This document shows positions 1 through 8,731 of a stretch of 64,000 nt of DNA, one piece after another (the first letter of the stretch is position 1; every line of letters starts with the position of its first letter). A program made the position numbers and the translations under genes. A model generated the notes under the pieces. That model searched no databases. It was given only the letters and a program-made list of their open reading frames with translations, and was not told the origin of the DNA. Origin of the DNA: Chitinimonas taiwanensis DSM 18899 (GTDB lineage Bacteria > Pseudomonadota > Gammaproteobacteria > Burkholderiales > Chitinimonadaceae); assembly GCF_900119825.1 (NCBI RefSeq), contig NZ_FPKR01000010.1, positions 124,001 to 188,000 of the forward strand. Reading direction: 5' to 3'.

Positions 1-79
1 CGTGGGTCATCCAGTCATCCGGCATCGCCATCCCGCTGGGGTAAACCCAACCTCCCAGCAGGCTCAGCGTGATTCTCAC
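1..79 (-). CDS. possible 5' end of a gene running off the left edge
   Basis: The minus strand is open from about 136 down to the window edge. A GTG at 79-77 would give a short N-terminus beginning VRITLSLLGGWVYPSG, mildly hydrophobic like a signal or anchor segment. There is no clear ribosome binding site and only about 26 residues are visible, so this is a weak call. It would be divergent from the EAL-domain gene that follows. Confidence 0.2.
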   Translation of the reverse strand, partial: MRITLSLLGGWVYPSGMAMPDDWMTH

Positions 80-223
80 CAATGGATGCAGGCGTTGGCT
101 CGGAGTCGATACCCTTGCGCTTGTCGGTGAGGTTACTCACTACCGTCGCGGCATGAGGCTAGATTGCGTAAGCCTGGACACTTGTTATGCTCAAGTGGTC
201 GATCTAGCAGGAAGGAAATGCAG

Positions 224-994
224 ATGGGAACGCAGTTCTCGACGCCGTTTCATGCCGTGGGCTGTAGCGACTGCAAGGTGCCAGGCCTACTGGGCTTCGA
301 TTTCACCATGGCGTTTCAGCCTATCGTGGATATCGAGACGGGCCTGCCCTATGCCTATGAAGCGCTGGTGCGTGGCACGGGCGGGGAGGGCGCGGGCTGG
401 GTGCTCGCGCAGGTCACCGATGCCAATCGCTACCGCTTTGACCAGGCTTGCCGGGTCAAAGCGATTGAGCTGGCGGCCCACTTGGGGCTGCATCAACTGC
501 CCGACTGCAAGCTCAGCATCAACTTCCTGCCCAATGCGGTCTATCGCCCGGAAACCTGCATACGCGCCACGCTGGAGGCCAGCCAGCGCTTTGCCTTTCC
601 GGCGGATCGGCTGATGTTCGAGGTGACCGAGGGTGAGCGGGTCAGTGATACCCAGCACCTGAAGAATATCTTTGCCGAGTACCGCCGCCAGGGCTTCACC
701 ACCGCGATCGACGACTTCGGCTCCGGCTACTCTGGGCTCAATCTGCTGGCCACCTTCCAGCCCCAGGTACTCAAGCTCGATATGGAGCTCACACGCAATA
801 TCGATGCCGACCCGATCCGCCAGGCCATCGTCTCTGGCGTGCTGCTGGTGGCCGAGCGCCTGGCCATCACCATCATCGCCGAAGGCATCGAAACCCAGGC
901 CGAGTGCGACATGCTGCGCAGCATGGGTGTACGCTATTTCCAGGGCTATCTATTTGCCCGCCCGGCGGTGGCAGCCCTGCCGCTGAGGCCCTAG
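224..994 (+). CDS. EAL-domain cyclic-di-GMP phosphodiesterase, single domain
   Basis: A 256-residue protein made almost entirely of one EAL domain, which hydrolyses the second messenger c-di-GMP to pGpG. The signature residues are all visible: EALVRG at about 45-50, the Asn of SINFLPN (100), the Glu of FEVTE (133), the DDFGSGYS loop (163-170), Lys in LKLD (184), EGIET (220-224) and a late Gln in YFQGY (240). It should therefore be an active enzyme, and it is cytoplasmic with no membrane segment. A short N-terminal stretch carries a CSDC motif (C14, C17) that could bind a metal or respond to redox; that is inference. The start at 224 is chosen because AGGAAGG at 209-215 sits 8 nt upstream; the ATG at 218 is an alternative. 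The gene is alone, with no GGDEF partner nearby. Confidence 0.85.
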   Translation: MGTQFSTPFHAVGCSDCKVPGLLGFDFTMAFQPIVDIETGLPYAYEALVRGTGGEGAGWVLAQVTDANRYRFDQACRVKAIELAAHLGLHQLPDCKLSINFLPNAVYRPETCIRATLEASQRFAFPADRLMFEVTEGERVSDTQHLKNIFAEYRRQGFTTAIDDFGSGYSGLNLLATFQPQVLKLDMELTRNIDADPIRQAIVSGVLLVAERLAITIIAEGIETQAECDMLRSMGVRYFQGYLFARPAVAALPLRP

Positions 995-1097
995 GCCCGC
1001 TACGCCTCCGGCAAGCGGCGCGCTTGTCCTCGCGCCGCCTTTGCCCGTAAGCCTTGCCACCACCTGTCATTCCGCCTCAGGAGCAATCCGCTTGACG

Positions 1098-1424
1098 ATG
1101 TATCTCTATCTCGCCGCCGCCATCGTGCTGGAAGTGATCGCCACCACCTGCCTGAAGGTCTCCGATGGCTTTACCCGACCGTGGCCCAGCGTGGTGACCG
1201 CCGTTGGCTATGCGGGCTCCTTCTACTGCCTGTCGATTGCTTTACGCAGCATGTCCACCGGCGTGGCCTATGCGATCTGGTCCGGCGTGGGCATCGTGCT
1301 GATTTCGCTCCTGTCCTGGCTGCTGTTCAAGCAGCGCCTTGATGCACCTGCCCTGATCGGCATGGGCCTGATCATGGCTGGTGTGATCGTCATCAATACC
1401 TTTTCGCGTAGCGTCTCGCACTGA
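1098..1424 (+). CDS. emrE: small multidrug resistance exporter, EmrE-like
   Basis: A 108-residue inner-membrane protein of the small multidrug resistance family, which forms antiparallel dimers and exchanges protons for lipophilic cations such as quaternary ammonium compounds. Four hydrophobic helices are evident. The essential membrane-embedded Glu is E12 in IVLEVIATT, and the aromatic pair corresponding to EmrE Tyr60/Trp63 is present as Y58 and W61 in AYAIWSGVGIVLIS. This last stretch and the WPSV, GQRLD-like and GVIVIN segments match EmrE closely. The start is set at ATG 1098; a TTG at 1092 has better spacing to CAGGAG at 1078-1083 and would add two residues. It is likely a single-gene unit. 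The neighbouring taurine operon does not suggest a specific substrate. Confidence 0.9.
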   Translation: MYLYLAAAIVLEVIATTCLKVSDGFTRPWPSVVTAVGYAGSFYCLSIALRSMSTGVAYAIWSGVGIVLISLLSWLLFKQRLDAPALIGMGLIMAGVIVINTFSRSVSH

Positions 1425-1480
1425 GCATGCGTGCTGTGCTGGTTAGCCTGGCTCGCCCGGTATGAGTAGCGCCTGCTGAT

Positions 1481-1553
1481 GACTGGATTTATATTTATAT
1501 TTGGAATAAAAATCTAATTTTAAATAATTAAAATACATAAAAACCCCTTGCTA
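1481..1553 (+). promoter_or_regulatory. AT-rich upstream region of the tau operon
   Basis: About 70 bases of almost pure A/T stand out sharply from the GC-rich surroundings, 80-150 bp upstream of tauA. A TTGGAA at 1501-1506 resembles a -35 box, but no convincing -10 lies at the right distance. Such tracts are typical of promoter UP elements or LysR-type regulator sites; taurine operons in enteric bacteria are controlled by Cbl/CysB under sulfur limitation. I could not match a specific operator, so the regulator is unassigned. Confidence 0.4.
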
Positions 1554-1634
1554 GAGTGCTCCTACACCAGCGACCGCTTGCACCGTGCCTAGCGATCAAT
1601 CTGGCCCGTTGCACCATCACTCAAGGGGATCACC

Positions 1635-2636
1635 ATGTTGAAGCACATCAAGCTGCTGGCACTAAGCAGCGCCCTGGCCGTCACCGGCCTGGCCGCACAG
1701 GCCGACGAAGTCACTATTGCCTACCAGACCGGCATCGACCCATCCAAGGTCGCCCAGGCTGACGGACTGTACGAGAAGGCCACCGCCAGCAAGATCAATT
1801 GGCGCAAGTTCGAGAGCGGTGCGGAAGTGATTGCCGCAGTGGCTTCGGGCGATGTACCGATCGGCAATATCGGCTCCAGCCCATTGGCGGCCGGTGCCAG
1901 CCGTGGCCTGCCCATCCAGACCTTTCTGGTCACCGCGGTGATTGGTGATTCGGAGGCCTTGGTGGTGCGCAATGGCGCCAAGATCAGCAAGCCACAGGAC
2001 CTGATCGGCAAGAAGGTGGCGGTACCGTTCGTTTCCACCACCCATTACAGCCTGCTGGCCGCACTCAAGCACTGGAAGGTCGACCCCAAGCAGGTGCAGA
2101 TCATTAATCTGCGCCCCAGCGAAATCTCGGCAGCCTGGGCGCGTGGCGACATCGATGCCGCCTATGTCTGGGAGCCTGCCCTAGGCAAGGCCCGCGCCAG
2201 CGGTAAGGTGCTGGTCAGCTCGCAGCAGGTGGCCAAGTGGGGCGCGCCTACCTATGACCTGTGGATCGTACGCAAGGACTTTGCCGAGAAAAATCCGCAG
2301 TTCCTGACCCAGTTCGCCAAGGTGACTGGCGAAGCCTATGCCCGCTACAACGCCGACCCGAAGGCCTATGCGGCCAACCCCGACAATGTGGCCAAGATTG
2401 CCCGCCTGACCGGTTCGGACCCGGCCGATGTGCCTTTGCTGCTGGCCGGCAATGTCTATCCCTCGCTCAAGCAGCAGACTGAGCTGTTGCAAAAGCCCTT
2501 CTCCAAGGCGGTATCTGATACCGCCGCCTTCCTGAAGTCGCAGGGCAAGGTGGATGCACTGCAGCCCGATTACGCGCCCTATGTCACGAATCGCTTTGTG
2601 AAATCCGCGCTGGACGCGCAGCTCGCCGCCAAGTAA
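1635..2636 (+). CDS. tauA: taurine ABC transporter periplasmic binding protein
   Basis: A 333-residue periplasmic solute-binding protein that captures taurine (2-aminoethanesulfonate) and delivers it to TauC. The N-terminus is a Sec signal peptide (MLKHIKLLALSSALAVTGLA) with likely cleavage after AQA at residue 23. The mature part begins DEVTIAYQTGIDPSKVAQADG, typical of TauA, and the IGNIGSSPLAAG and YVWEPAL segments are characteristic of the TauA/SsuA/NrtA group. AAGGGGA ends about 6 nt before the ATG. It is the first gene of tauABCD, with 69 bp to tauB. Sulfonate family membership is certain. Taurine as substrate rests on the linked tauD dioxygenase. Confidence 0.93.
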   Translation: MLKHIKLLALSSALAVTGLAAQADEVTIAYQTGIDPSKVAQADGLYEKATASKINWRKFESGAEVIAAVASGDVPIGNIGSSPLAAGASRGLPIQTFLVTAVIGDSEALVVRNGAKISKPQDLIGKKVAVPFVSTTHYSLLAALKHWKVDPKQVQIINLRPSEISAAWARGDIDAAYVWEPALGKARASGKVLVSSQQVAKWGAPTYDLWIVRKDFAEKNPQFLTQFAKVTGEAYARYNADPKAYAANPDNVAKIARLTGSDPADVPLLLAGNVYPSLKQQTELLQKPFSKAVSDTAAFLKSQGKVDALQPDYAPYVTNRFVKSALDAQLAAK

Positions 2637-2705
2637 GTCGCGGCTGCCTCATGTCTGCAAAGACTGCGGGCAGCGCGCCATTCCTGGCCGCCAAAGGAGA
2701 TCAGC

Positions 2706-3485
2706 ATGAGCAGCTTGCGTCTGCAGCAGGTATCACTGCGCTATGAATCCGCTTCCGTACCGGTGCTGGACGCCATCTCGCTGGAGGTGAATGCCGGCGA
2801 GCTGGTGGTGGCGCTGGGCCCCTCGGGCTGCGGTAAGACCAGCCTGCTAAAGCTGATGGCGGGTTTCGTAGCACCGAGCGGGGGAGAGATCCTGCTGGAT
2901 GGCACGCCAGTCAGGGCGCCTGGCGCCGAGCGCGGCGTGGTGTTCCAGGACGATGCCCTGCTGCCCTGGCTGGATGTATTGGGCAATGTGGCATTCGGTC
3001 TGAAGTTGCGCGGTGTGGCGCGTGCCGAGCGCGAGGCGAGGGCGCGCGAACTATTGCAGCTGGTGGATTTGGGCGGCTACGAGACGCAACGTATCTGGGC
3101 GCTGTCCGGTGGCCAGCGCCAGCGGGTGGGCCTGGCCCGTGCCTTGACTGCCGACCCACGTGTGCTGCTGCTGGACGAGCCCTTCGGTGCGCTGGATGCG
3201 CTGAACCGTGAGCAGATGCAGGCGCTGCTGCTCAGGGTCTGGCAGGCCAGCCGCAAGGGGGTGTTCCTGATCACCCACGATATCGAGGAAGCGGTCTTCC
3301 TCGCCAGCGAACTCGTGCTGCTGTCCAGCCGCCCTGCGCGCGTTGTCGAACGCCTGAAGCTGGATTTCGGCCGCCGTTATGCGGCCGGCGAAGCTGTCCG
3401 TAGCATCAAATCCGACCCTGAATTCATCCGCATCCGTGAACAGGTACTGAGCCGTGTGCTTGGCGCACTTGCCGTCGCGGCCTGA
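2706..3485 (+). CDS. tauB: taurine ABC transporter ATPase
   Basis: A 259-residue cytoplasmic ATPase that powers taurine uptake with TauC and TauA. Walker [10 protein letters not shown] lies near residues 38-46, the Q-loop at [13 protein letters not shown], the ABC signature [15 protein letters not shown], Walker [12 protein letters not shown] and the H-loop [12 protein letters not shown]. This is the full arrangement of the nitrate/sulfonate/taurine ATPase family. AAAGGAG stands 7 nt before the start. Only 11 bp separate it from tauC, so it is surely cotranscribed. Confidence 0.94.
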   Translation: MSSLRLQQVSLRYESASVPVLDAISLEVNAGELVVALGPSGCGKTSLLKLMAGFVAPSGGEILLDGTPVRAPGAERGVVFQDDALLPWLDVLGNVAFGLKLRGVARAEREARARELLQLVDLGGYETQRIWALSGGQRQRVGLARALTADPRVLLLDEPFGALDALNREQMQALLLRVWQASRKGVFLITHDIEEAVFLASELVLLSSRPARVVERLKLDFGRRYAAGEAVRSIKSDPEFIRIREQVLSRVLGALAVAA

Positions 3486-3496
3486 GGGAGCTGCCC

Positions 3497-4357
3497 ATGT
3501 TTGAACCGATCTTGATCGCCCAGCTACAGGAGGCCGAGCAAGTGCGTAGCATGCGTCCGGCGCAGGTGGCCGCTGCCAGCAAGTCGGCCGTCCTGCTCAG
3601 CCCGGTGCAGTGGAGCGTGCTGAGTTTGACCAGTCTGTTAACGCTGTGGTGGCTGGTCAGCTGGCAGGGCTGGGTTGCCCCGCTTTTTCTACCATCGCCC
3701 CAGGCGGTGCTGGCCAAGCTATGGCTGGTGTCTAACCAAGGTTTCATGGATGCCACGCTCGGCCAGCACCTGGCCGCCAGCCTGAGCCGCATCGGCCTGG
3801 CGCTGCTGGCTGCCGTGCTGCTGGCCATTCCCGTTGGGCTGGCGATCGGTCTGAGCCCGATCGCACGGGGCCTACTCGATCCGCTGATTGAACTGTACCG
3901 GCCTATCCCGCCGCTCGCCTACCTGCCGTTGATCGTGATCTGGTTCGGCATCGGTGAGTTTTCCAAAGTTCTGCTCATCTACTTGGCCATCTTTGCGCCA
4001 ATCGCCATTGCCACGGCCACCGCGGTGCGTGCGGTCGAACCCAGCCGCATCCAGGCTGCCCAGTCGCTGGGTGCCACGCGCGTCCAGCTGATCAGCCAGG
4101 TCATTTTTCCCAGCGCGCTGCCCGACATCCTGACCGGCATCCGCATTGGTCTGGGCGCCGGTTGGTCCACGCTGGTGGCCGCGGAGCTGGTGGCGGCCAC
4201 GCGTGGCTTGGGCTTTATGGTGCAGTCTGCGGCGCAGTTCCTGGTCAGCGATGTGGTGGTGCTGGGTATCGCGGTGATCGCCCTGGTGGCCTTTGCCCTG
4301 GAGCTGGGCCTGCGTTATCTGCAGGCGCGTTATGTGCCCTGGCACGGGCGTGGCTGA
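3497..4357 (+). CDS. tauC: taurine ABC transporter permease
   Basis: A 286-residue inner-membrane permease of the BPD_transp_1 family. After an N-terminal cytoplasmic leader of about 35 residues there are around six hydrophobic helices. The cytoplasmic coupling loop that contacts TauB reads [14 protein letters not shown] followed by [10 protein letters not shown], the equivalent of the EAA motif. [19 protein letters not shown] is a family hallmark. Its end is close to tauD (37 bp to the chosen tauD start), consistent with one transcript. The N-terminal leader is somewhat longer than in many TauC proteins, so an internal start cannot be excluded. Confidence 0.92.
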   Translation: MFEPILIAQLQEAEQVRSMRPAQVAAASKSAVLLSPVQWSVLSLTSLLTLWWLVSWQGWVAPLFLPSPQAVLAKLWLVSNQGFMDATLGQHLAASLSRIGLALLAAVLLAIPVGLAIGLSPIARGLLDPLIELYRPIPPLAYLPLIVIWFGIGEFSKVLLIYLAIFAPIAIATATAVRAVEPSRIQAAQSLGATRVQLISQVIFPSALPDILTGIRIGLGAGWSTLVAAELVAATRGLGFMVQSAAQFLVSDVVVLGIAVIALVAFALELGLRYLQARYVPWHGRG

Positions 4358-4394
4358 TGCCAAGCCGAAACAGATCAAGATTGAGGTAAATCCT

Positions 4395-5228
4395 ATGAGT
4401 CTGCAGATCAACCCACTGACCGTCAGCATTGGCGCCGAGGTGGCTGGCATCGACCTGAGCCTGCCGCTGTCGGCGGCGCAAAGAACCGCCATCCAGGCGG
4501 CCTTGCTGGAATACCAGGTGCTGTTTTTCCGCCGCCAGCCGCTGACCCCGGCCCAGCAGCACCACTTTGCGCTGCAGTTCGGTGAGCTGCATATCCACCC
4601 CATTTACCCGAATATCCGCGAGCACCCGGAGATCATGGTGCTGGATACGGATGACCAGAATCCGCCCGATAACGATAACTGGCACACCGATGTCACCTTC
4701 ATCGAGACACCGCCGCTGGGCGCCATTCTGGCGGCCAAGCAGCTGCCGCCCACGGGCGGCGATACGCTGTGGTCGAGCGGTATTGCCGCCTTCGAGGCGC
4801 TGTCTCCACCGCTACAGACGCTGCTGAGCGGTTTGCGGGCGGAACACGATTTCACCAAGTCCTTTCCGGCCAGCCGCCATGCACGCGACGAGGCCAGCCG
4901 TGCGCAGTGGGAGGCGGCGCGCCGCAAGCATCCGCCGCTGTTGCACCCGGTCGTGCGCATCCATCCGGTCAGCGGGCGGCGCGCACTCTTCGTGAACGAA
5001 GGTTTCACCACCCGCATCGTTGACCTGCCCGTGCGGGAAAGCGAGGCGTTGCTGAACTTCCTGTTCGCCCATATTGCTCGCCCGGAATTCACGCTGCGCT
5101 GGCGCTGGCAGGTGGATGACCTGGCCTTCTGGGACAACCGCGTTACCCAGCACTATGCGGTGGCCGACTATCTGCCCCATCGACGCATCATGCATCGGGC
5201 CACCATTCTGGGCGACAAGCCGTATTGA
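4395..5228 (+). CDS. tauD: taurine dioxygenase
   Basis: A 277-residue Fe(II)/2-oxoglutarate-dependent dioxygenase that oxidises taurine to sulfite and aminoacetaldehyde, freeing sulfite for assimilation. The iron-binding triad is visible: H97 and D99 in NWHTDVTF and H253 in TQHYAVADY. The 2-oxoglutarate-binding arginine is R268 in MHRATILGD. Length and order match E. coli TauD (H99, D101, H255, R270). The start at 4395 is preferred because TTGAGGTAAA precedes it and the product starts [16 protein letters not shown] as the family does; the frame is open further upstream inside tauC. It is the last gene of tauABCD, and it converges with the next gene with no obvious terminator between. Confidence 0.94.
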   Translation: MSLQINPLTVSIGAEVAGIDLSLPLSAAQRTAIQAALLEYQVLFFRRQPLTPAQQHHFALQFGELHIHPIYPNIREHPEIMVLDTDDQNPPDNDNWHTDVTFIETPPLGAILAAKQLPPTGGDTLWSSGIAAFEALSPPLQTLLSGLRAEHDFTKSFPASRHARDEASRAQWEAARRKHPPLLHPVVRIHPVSGRRALFVNEGFTTRIVDLPVRESEALLNFLFAHIARPEFTLRWRWQVDDLAFWDNRVTQHYAVADYLPHRRIMHRATILGDKPY

Positions 5229-5265
5229 GCAGTGCCAGCGCACCGGTCTGCCGAATCAGAGTCCA

Positions 5266-6159
5266 TCAAGCCCAGCGCCGATACGCCTCACGCACGGTGG
5301 CGGCCTGGGCGGCGACCGTGTCGGCAATATCGTGCGCATAGCCGCCGGCCATGCTGATCACCAGCTTGGCGCCGTGCTGCTGCACGCAGTCGAACACCAT
5401 CTGGTCACGCGCCAACAGGCCGGCGTGGCTGAGCTGCAAGCGCCCCAGACGGTCGCAGGCCAGCGCGTCGGCGCCGGCCAGGTAGAACACCAGCTCGGGC
5501 GCAGCCTGCGCGAACACCATGGGCAGCATGCTGCCCAGCACGCTTAGATAGGCCTCGTCCTCGCTACCGTCCGGCAGCTCGATATCCCAGTCGCTGCGCG
5601 TCTTACGAAACGGGAAGTTCTTTTCGCCATGCAGGGACAGGGTAAAGGCCTGCGTGTTGTGGGCGAGCATGACTGCCGTGCCATCACCCTGATGCACATC
5701 GAGGTCCACCACCAGCACATTGCCGCGCCAGCCACTCGCCTGCAGCACCGCCACTGCCACGGCCGTGTCATTGAACACGCAGTAACCGGCGCCGCGTTCG
5801 GCAAAGGCATGGTGGGTGCCACCCGCCAGGCTGGCCGATGCCCCATCGCGCAGCGCGCTCTGGCAGGCGGCCAGGGTGGCGCCCACCGAGCGGCGGGCGC
5901 GTTCGGCCATCTGTGGCGACCAGGGAAAGCCGATCTCGCGCTGCTGGCGCGCGCTCAGCGTGCCGTTCAGCACCGCCTCTACATAGCACGGGTCATGCGC
6001 GAGCATCAGCTGTGCCGCCGTGGCAGCTGGTGCTTCGCACAGCACGCCGGGTGCTAGGAACGGTGCGACGGCCTCGCGCAGCAGCGCGTACTTCTGCATC
6101 GGGAAACGGTGGCCGTCGGGCAGGGGCAGGACGAAGTGATCGCTGTAATAGATGTCCAT
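5266..6159 (-). CDS. histone-deacetylase-superfamily zinc hydrolase
   Basis: A 297-residue cytoplasmic protein of the bacterial HDAC/AcuC/acetylpolyamine amidohydrolase superfamily, which removes acyl groups from amines. The His pair of the charge relay is GGTHHAFAE (H116, H117). Zinc ligands appear as D154 and H156 in VVDLDVHQGDGTA and D231 in YLAGADALACD, and the late GGY (AGGYAHD) supplies the transition-state tyrosine. The protein should be active. Natural substrate is unknown: it could be an acetyl-lysine on a protein, a polyamine or another small amide. It sits alone between tauD (convergent) and the dppA-like gene (divergent), so context gives no clue. Confidence 0.87.
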   Translation of the reverse strand: MDIYYSDHFVLPLPDGHRFPMQKYALLREAVAPFLAPGVLCEAPAATAAQLMLAHDPCYVEAVLNGTLSARQQREIGFPWSPQMAERARRSVGATLAACQSALRDGASASLAGGTHHAFAERGAGYCVFNDTAVAVAVLQASGWRGNVLVVDLDVHQGDGTAVMLAHNTQAFTLSLHGEKNFPFRKTRSDWDIELPDGSEDEAYLSVLGSMLPMVFAQAAPELVFYLAGADALACDRLGRLQLSHAGLLARDQMVFDCVQQHGAKLVISMAGGYAHDIADTVAAQAATVREAYRRWA

Positions 6160-6302
6160 GGGCGCAGGGTGCTGGCAAGGGTAGGGTGGTTTTACCCCGC
6201 GCGCCGCGCCAGGCCAAGTGAGGCTTGGTGTATCAGTGGCTTGTCAGCCTGGGGCGCTCTATCGCAAGCTGGCGGTCTTTGATGCCCTGCGCGGATATCC
6301 GG

Positions 6303-7874
6303 ATGCGTAAACCCATTCTGCTGGCCGCCCTGGCCGCCTTGCTGTTCAACCTGCCGCTGGCGGCCAAGCCGCTGATCTACTGCGCCGATGCAAGCCCGGA
6401 AGGCTTCGACCCCGGCCTGTGGGATTCGGCCGGCACCGGCAATGTGACCGGGCAGATCTTCCAGGGCCTGCTGGGCTTCAAGCGCGGCACCACCCAGCTA
6501 GAGCCACTACTGGCCAGCAAATGGACGGTTTCGCCCGATGCGCGCGTGTTCACCTTCACCCTGCGCCCGAATGTGCGTTTCCAGCGCACTGCCTGGTTCA
6601 ACCCCAGCCGCGCGCTGAATGCCGATGATGTGCTGTTCACCTTCGGCCGCTTCATCCAGCCTGAGCACCCGTTCAACCGCGCTTTGCCCGGCTACTTCGT
6701 CTACCCGGAAAACCTGGGTCTCGCCGGCATGATCGCCAAGCTGGAAAAGCTGGATGCGATGACGGTGCGCTTCACCCTGCACAAGCCGAATGTGGTCTTC
6801 CCCAGCTATTTCGCCATGGCCTTCGCCGGCATCCAGTCGGCCGAGTATGCGGGCCAGCTGCTGGCGCGCGGGCAGGCCAGTCAGCTCAACAACTATCCGG
6901 TCGGTACCGGGCCGTACCGCTTCGTCAGCTATCGCAAGGACGAGGTGGTGCGCATGGAGGCCAATCCCGACTACTGGGGCGCGCCGCAGCGTACCGACAA
7001 GCTGCTGTTCCTGATCGCCCGCGACCCGAATGTGCGCGTGCAGAAGCTGCTGGGTGGCGAATGCCATATCACCGCGCCCATTCGCGATATTGATGTCGAC
7101 GCGCTGGCGGCGCGCAAGGACATCGTGCTGCAGAAGATCCAGGCGCTGAATGTGTCCTATCTGGCCTTCAATATGCAGCGCAGCCCAACCCGTATCCGCG
7201 AGGTGCGCGAGGCGCTGGATATCGCGGTCGACCGCGCGGCGATCTTCAAGGCCCTGTTTCCGCGCGGTGATGCCATGCAGGCGGTTAGCGCGTTTCCGCC
7301 AGCGGTGCCCGGCTATAACCACAGCCTGAAAAATGAGTACAACCCTGCCCGGGCGCGCGCGCTGCTGGCCAAGGCCGGCTTCGCCAAGGGTTTGCAGATC
7401 GAGCTGTGGGCGCTGCCGATTGCGCGGCCGACCAATCCGAATGGCCAGCTGCTTGCGCAGATGTTGCAGCAGGACTGGGCCAAGATCGGCGTGCAGACCA
7501 CGATCAAGACCTATGAGTGGGGTGAGTATCTGAAGCGCGCCAAGCGCGGCGAGCACGATATCTATATGAGCGGCTGGTCGGGCGATACCGGCGATGCGGA
7601 CGATTTTCTGACACCTAGCCTGTCCTGCGCGGCCAGCGAGGGTGGTACACGTTTCTGCAATGCCGAGTTCGACCGTTTACTGGAAGCAGCGCGGGCCAGT
7701 ACTGATGTGACCCAGCGCAATCAGCTCTACCAGCAGGCACAGCTGATCTTCAAGCGCGAGCGGCCGTGGATCACCTTCGCGCATTCCACTGTCTATATCC
7801 CGCACCGTGCCGATGTGCAGGGCTTTCGCATGGCGCCTGATGGCAGCGTGGCGTTCGAGGGGGTTTACCGCTGA
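6303..7874 (+). CDS. DppA-like peptide-binding protein (SBP family 5), orphan
   Basis: A 523-residue periplasmic binding protein of the oligopeptide/dipeptide family. A signal peptide (MRKPILLAALAALLFNLPLAA, cleavage about residue 21) is followed by KPLIYCADASPEGFDPGLWD, which parallels E. coli DppA. ELNADDV-, GTGPYRF-, YWG- and YEWGEYLKRAKRGEHD-like segments also match DppA closely, so dipeptides (or haem, which DppA also binds) are the likely ligands. The start at 6303 is set by the signal peptide; the frame is open to 6225 and the ribosome site is weak. No dppBCDF permease or ATPase genes lie in the window, so it must use a transporter encoded elsewhere. Confidence 0.88.
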   Translation: MRKPILLAALAALLFNLPLAAKPLIYCADASPEGFDPGLWDSAGTGNVTGQIFQGLLGFKRGTTQLEPLLASKWTVSPDARVFTFTLRPNVRFQRTAWFNPSRALNADDVLFTFGRFIQPEHPFNRALPGYFVYPENLGLAGMIAKLEKLDAMTVRFTLHKPNVVFPSYFAMAFAGIQSAEYAGQLLARGQASQLNNYPVGTGPYRFVSYRKDEVVRMEANPDYWGAPQRTDKLLFLIARDPNVRVQKLLGGECHITAPIRDIDVDALAARKDIVLQKIQALNVSYLAFNMQRSPTRIREVREALDIAVDRAAIFKALFPRGDAMQAVSAFPPAVPGYNHSLKNEYNPARARALLAKAGFAKGLQIELWALPIARPTNPNGQLLAQMLQQDWAKIGVQTTIKTYEWGEYLKRAKRGEHDIYMSGWSGDTGDADDFLTPSLSCAASEGGTRFCNAEFDRLLEAARASTDVTQRNQLYQQAQLIFKRERPWITFAHSTVYIPHRADVQGFRMAPDGSVAFEGVYR

Positions 7875-7904
7875 GGGACGTGCGCTGACCTAAGCCGGTG
7901 TGCC

Positions 7905-8600
7905 TCAGGCATAGGTGCTGATCAGGGCCAGGTCGCGGCTGAAGTAGCGGTCCTGTGTATAGCGTTCGGCGATGCGTTCCTGCGCCGACCGGGCCGTTGG
8001 AGCGCGCTCCTGTGTGGGGGAGGGCGTGTCCTGGGCCGCTGCGCTGCCGGGCGTGCGGGCTGCCGCACTATCTGCCTGCTCGCCTTGCGCGGCCTGCACG
8101 GCAATCTCCTGCTGGGCCTCTTGGGCCATATTGCGCGCCTGGGCAGCCACGGCCCGGTCGGCGCCGGAAGGGTCCTTCGGGGCCAGGGCGGCGCGTTCTA
8201 TGGTCTTGGCCTTTTCCAGCGTTTCTTCCGGTGTACGGCCGGGCGAGACATCAATGCTCACCTCGCCGCCGATCGCGTAATTGATGCCATCCGGACCGCG
8301 TTGATAGGTGTAGCTAGGCCCCGAGGTGGCGAGGCCCGCCGCGGCACTCATATGCGCCTGCTCATGCTGGCGCACGGCCCGGTCACGTGCCTGGAGCTGG
8401 CGCACCTGGGCCAGCTCTTCTTCGCTGAGCCGGCCGCTGTCGGCCTCTTCCTGGCTACGTCCGTTTGCGCTGACCTGCACGCTGCGCGTGCTTTCCACCG
8501 GCTGCGGGCTACACAGCGAGCAGGTACAGCCGGGCGAGTGCAGGCGCATGCTGCTGTAAGCAAGAGATGCACTGCTGCTGGAAACCCCTGCGATGCTCAC
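7905..8600 (-). CDS. SprA-like putative metalloprotease with HEXXH motif
   Basis: A 231-residue protein starting with GTG, supported by AGGAG 7 nt upstream. The core matches the SprA-related putative metalloprotease family: an HEQAH zinc-peptidase motif (H79, E80, H83) and the conserved YAIGGEVSIDVSPGRTPEET segment (about 108-125). There is no signal peptide or membrane helix. The N-terminus is Ser-rich and carries a CTCSLC cluster (C25, C27, C30) that may bind metal. The C-terminal third (about 165-215) is Ala/Gln/Thr-rich and probably disordered. Proteolytic activity of this family has not, to my knowledge, been well demonstrated. It is divergent from tamA. Confidence 0.75.
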   Translation of the reverse strand: MSIAGVSSSSASLAYSSMRLHSPGCTCSLCSPQPVESTRSVQVSANGRSQEEADSGRLSEEELAQVRQLQARDRAVRQHEQAHMSAAAGLATSGPSYTYQRGPDGINYAIGGEVSIDVSPGRTPEETLEKAKTIERAALAPKDPSGADRAVAAQARNMAQEAQQEIAVQAAQGEQADSAAARTPGSAAAQDTPSPTQERAPTARSAQERIAERYTQDRYFSRDLALISTYA

Positions 8601-8731
8601 CGGTCTACTCCTGGCTGTATATAAGCCACGGCCTGTTCACAGTTTAGCTCCGCTTCTGGGCGTGCTGCATGCCGAATATCGTGCAAGTCACTGTTTTGTA
8701 GGGTGTTGAATTGAAGCAGGCGATAAGGCCC

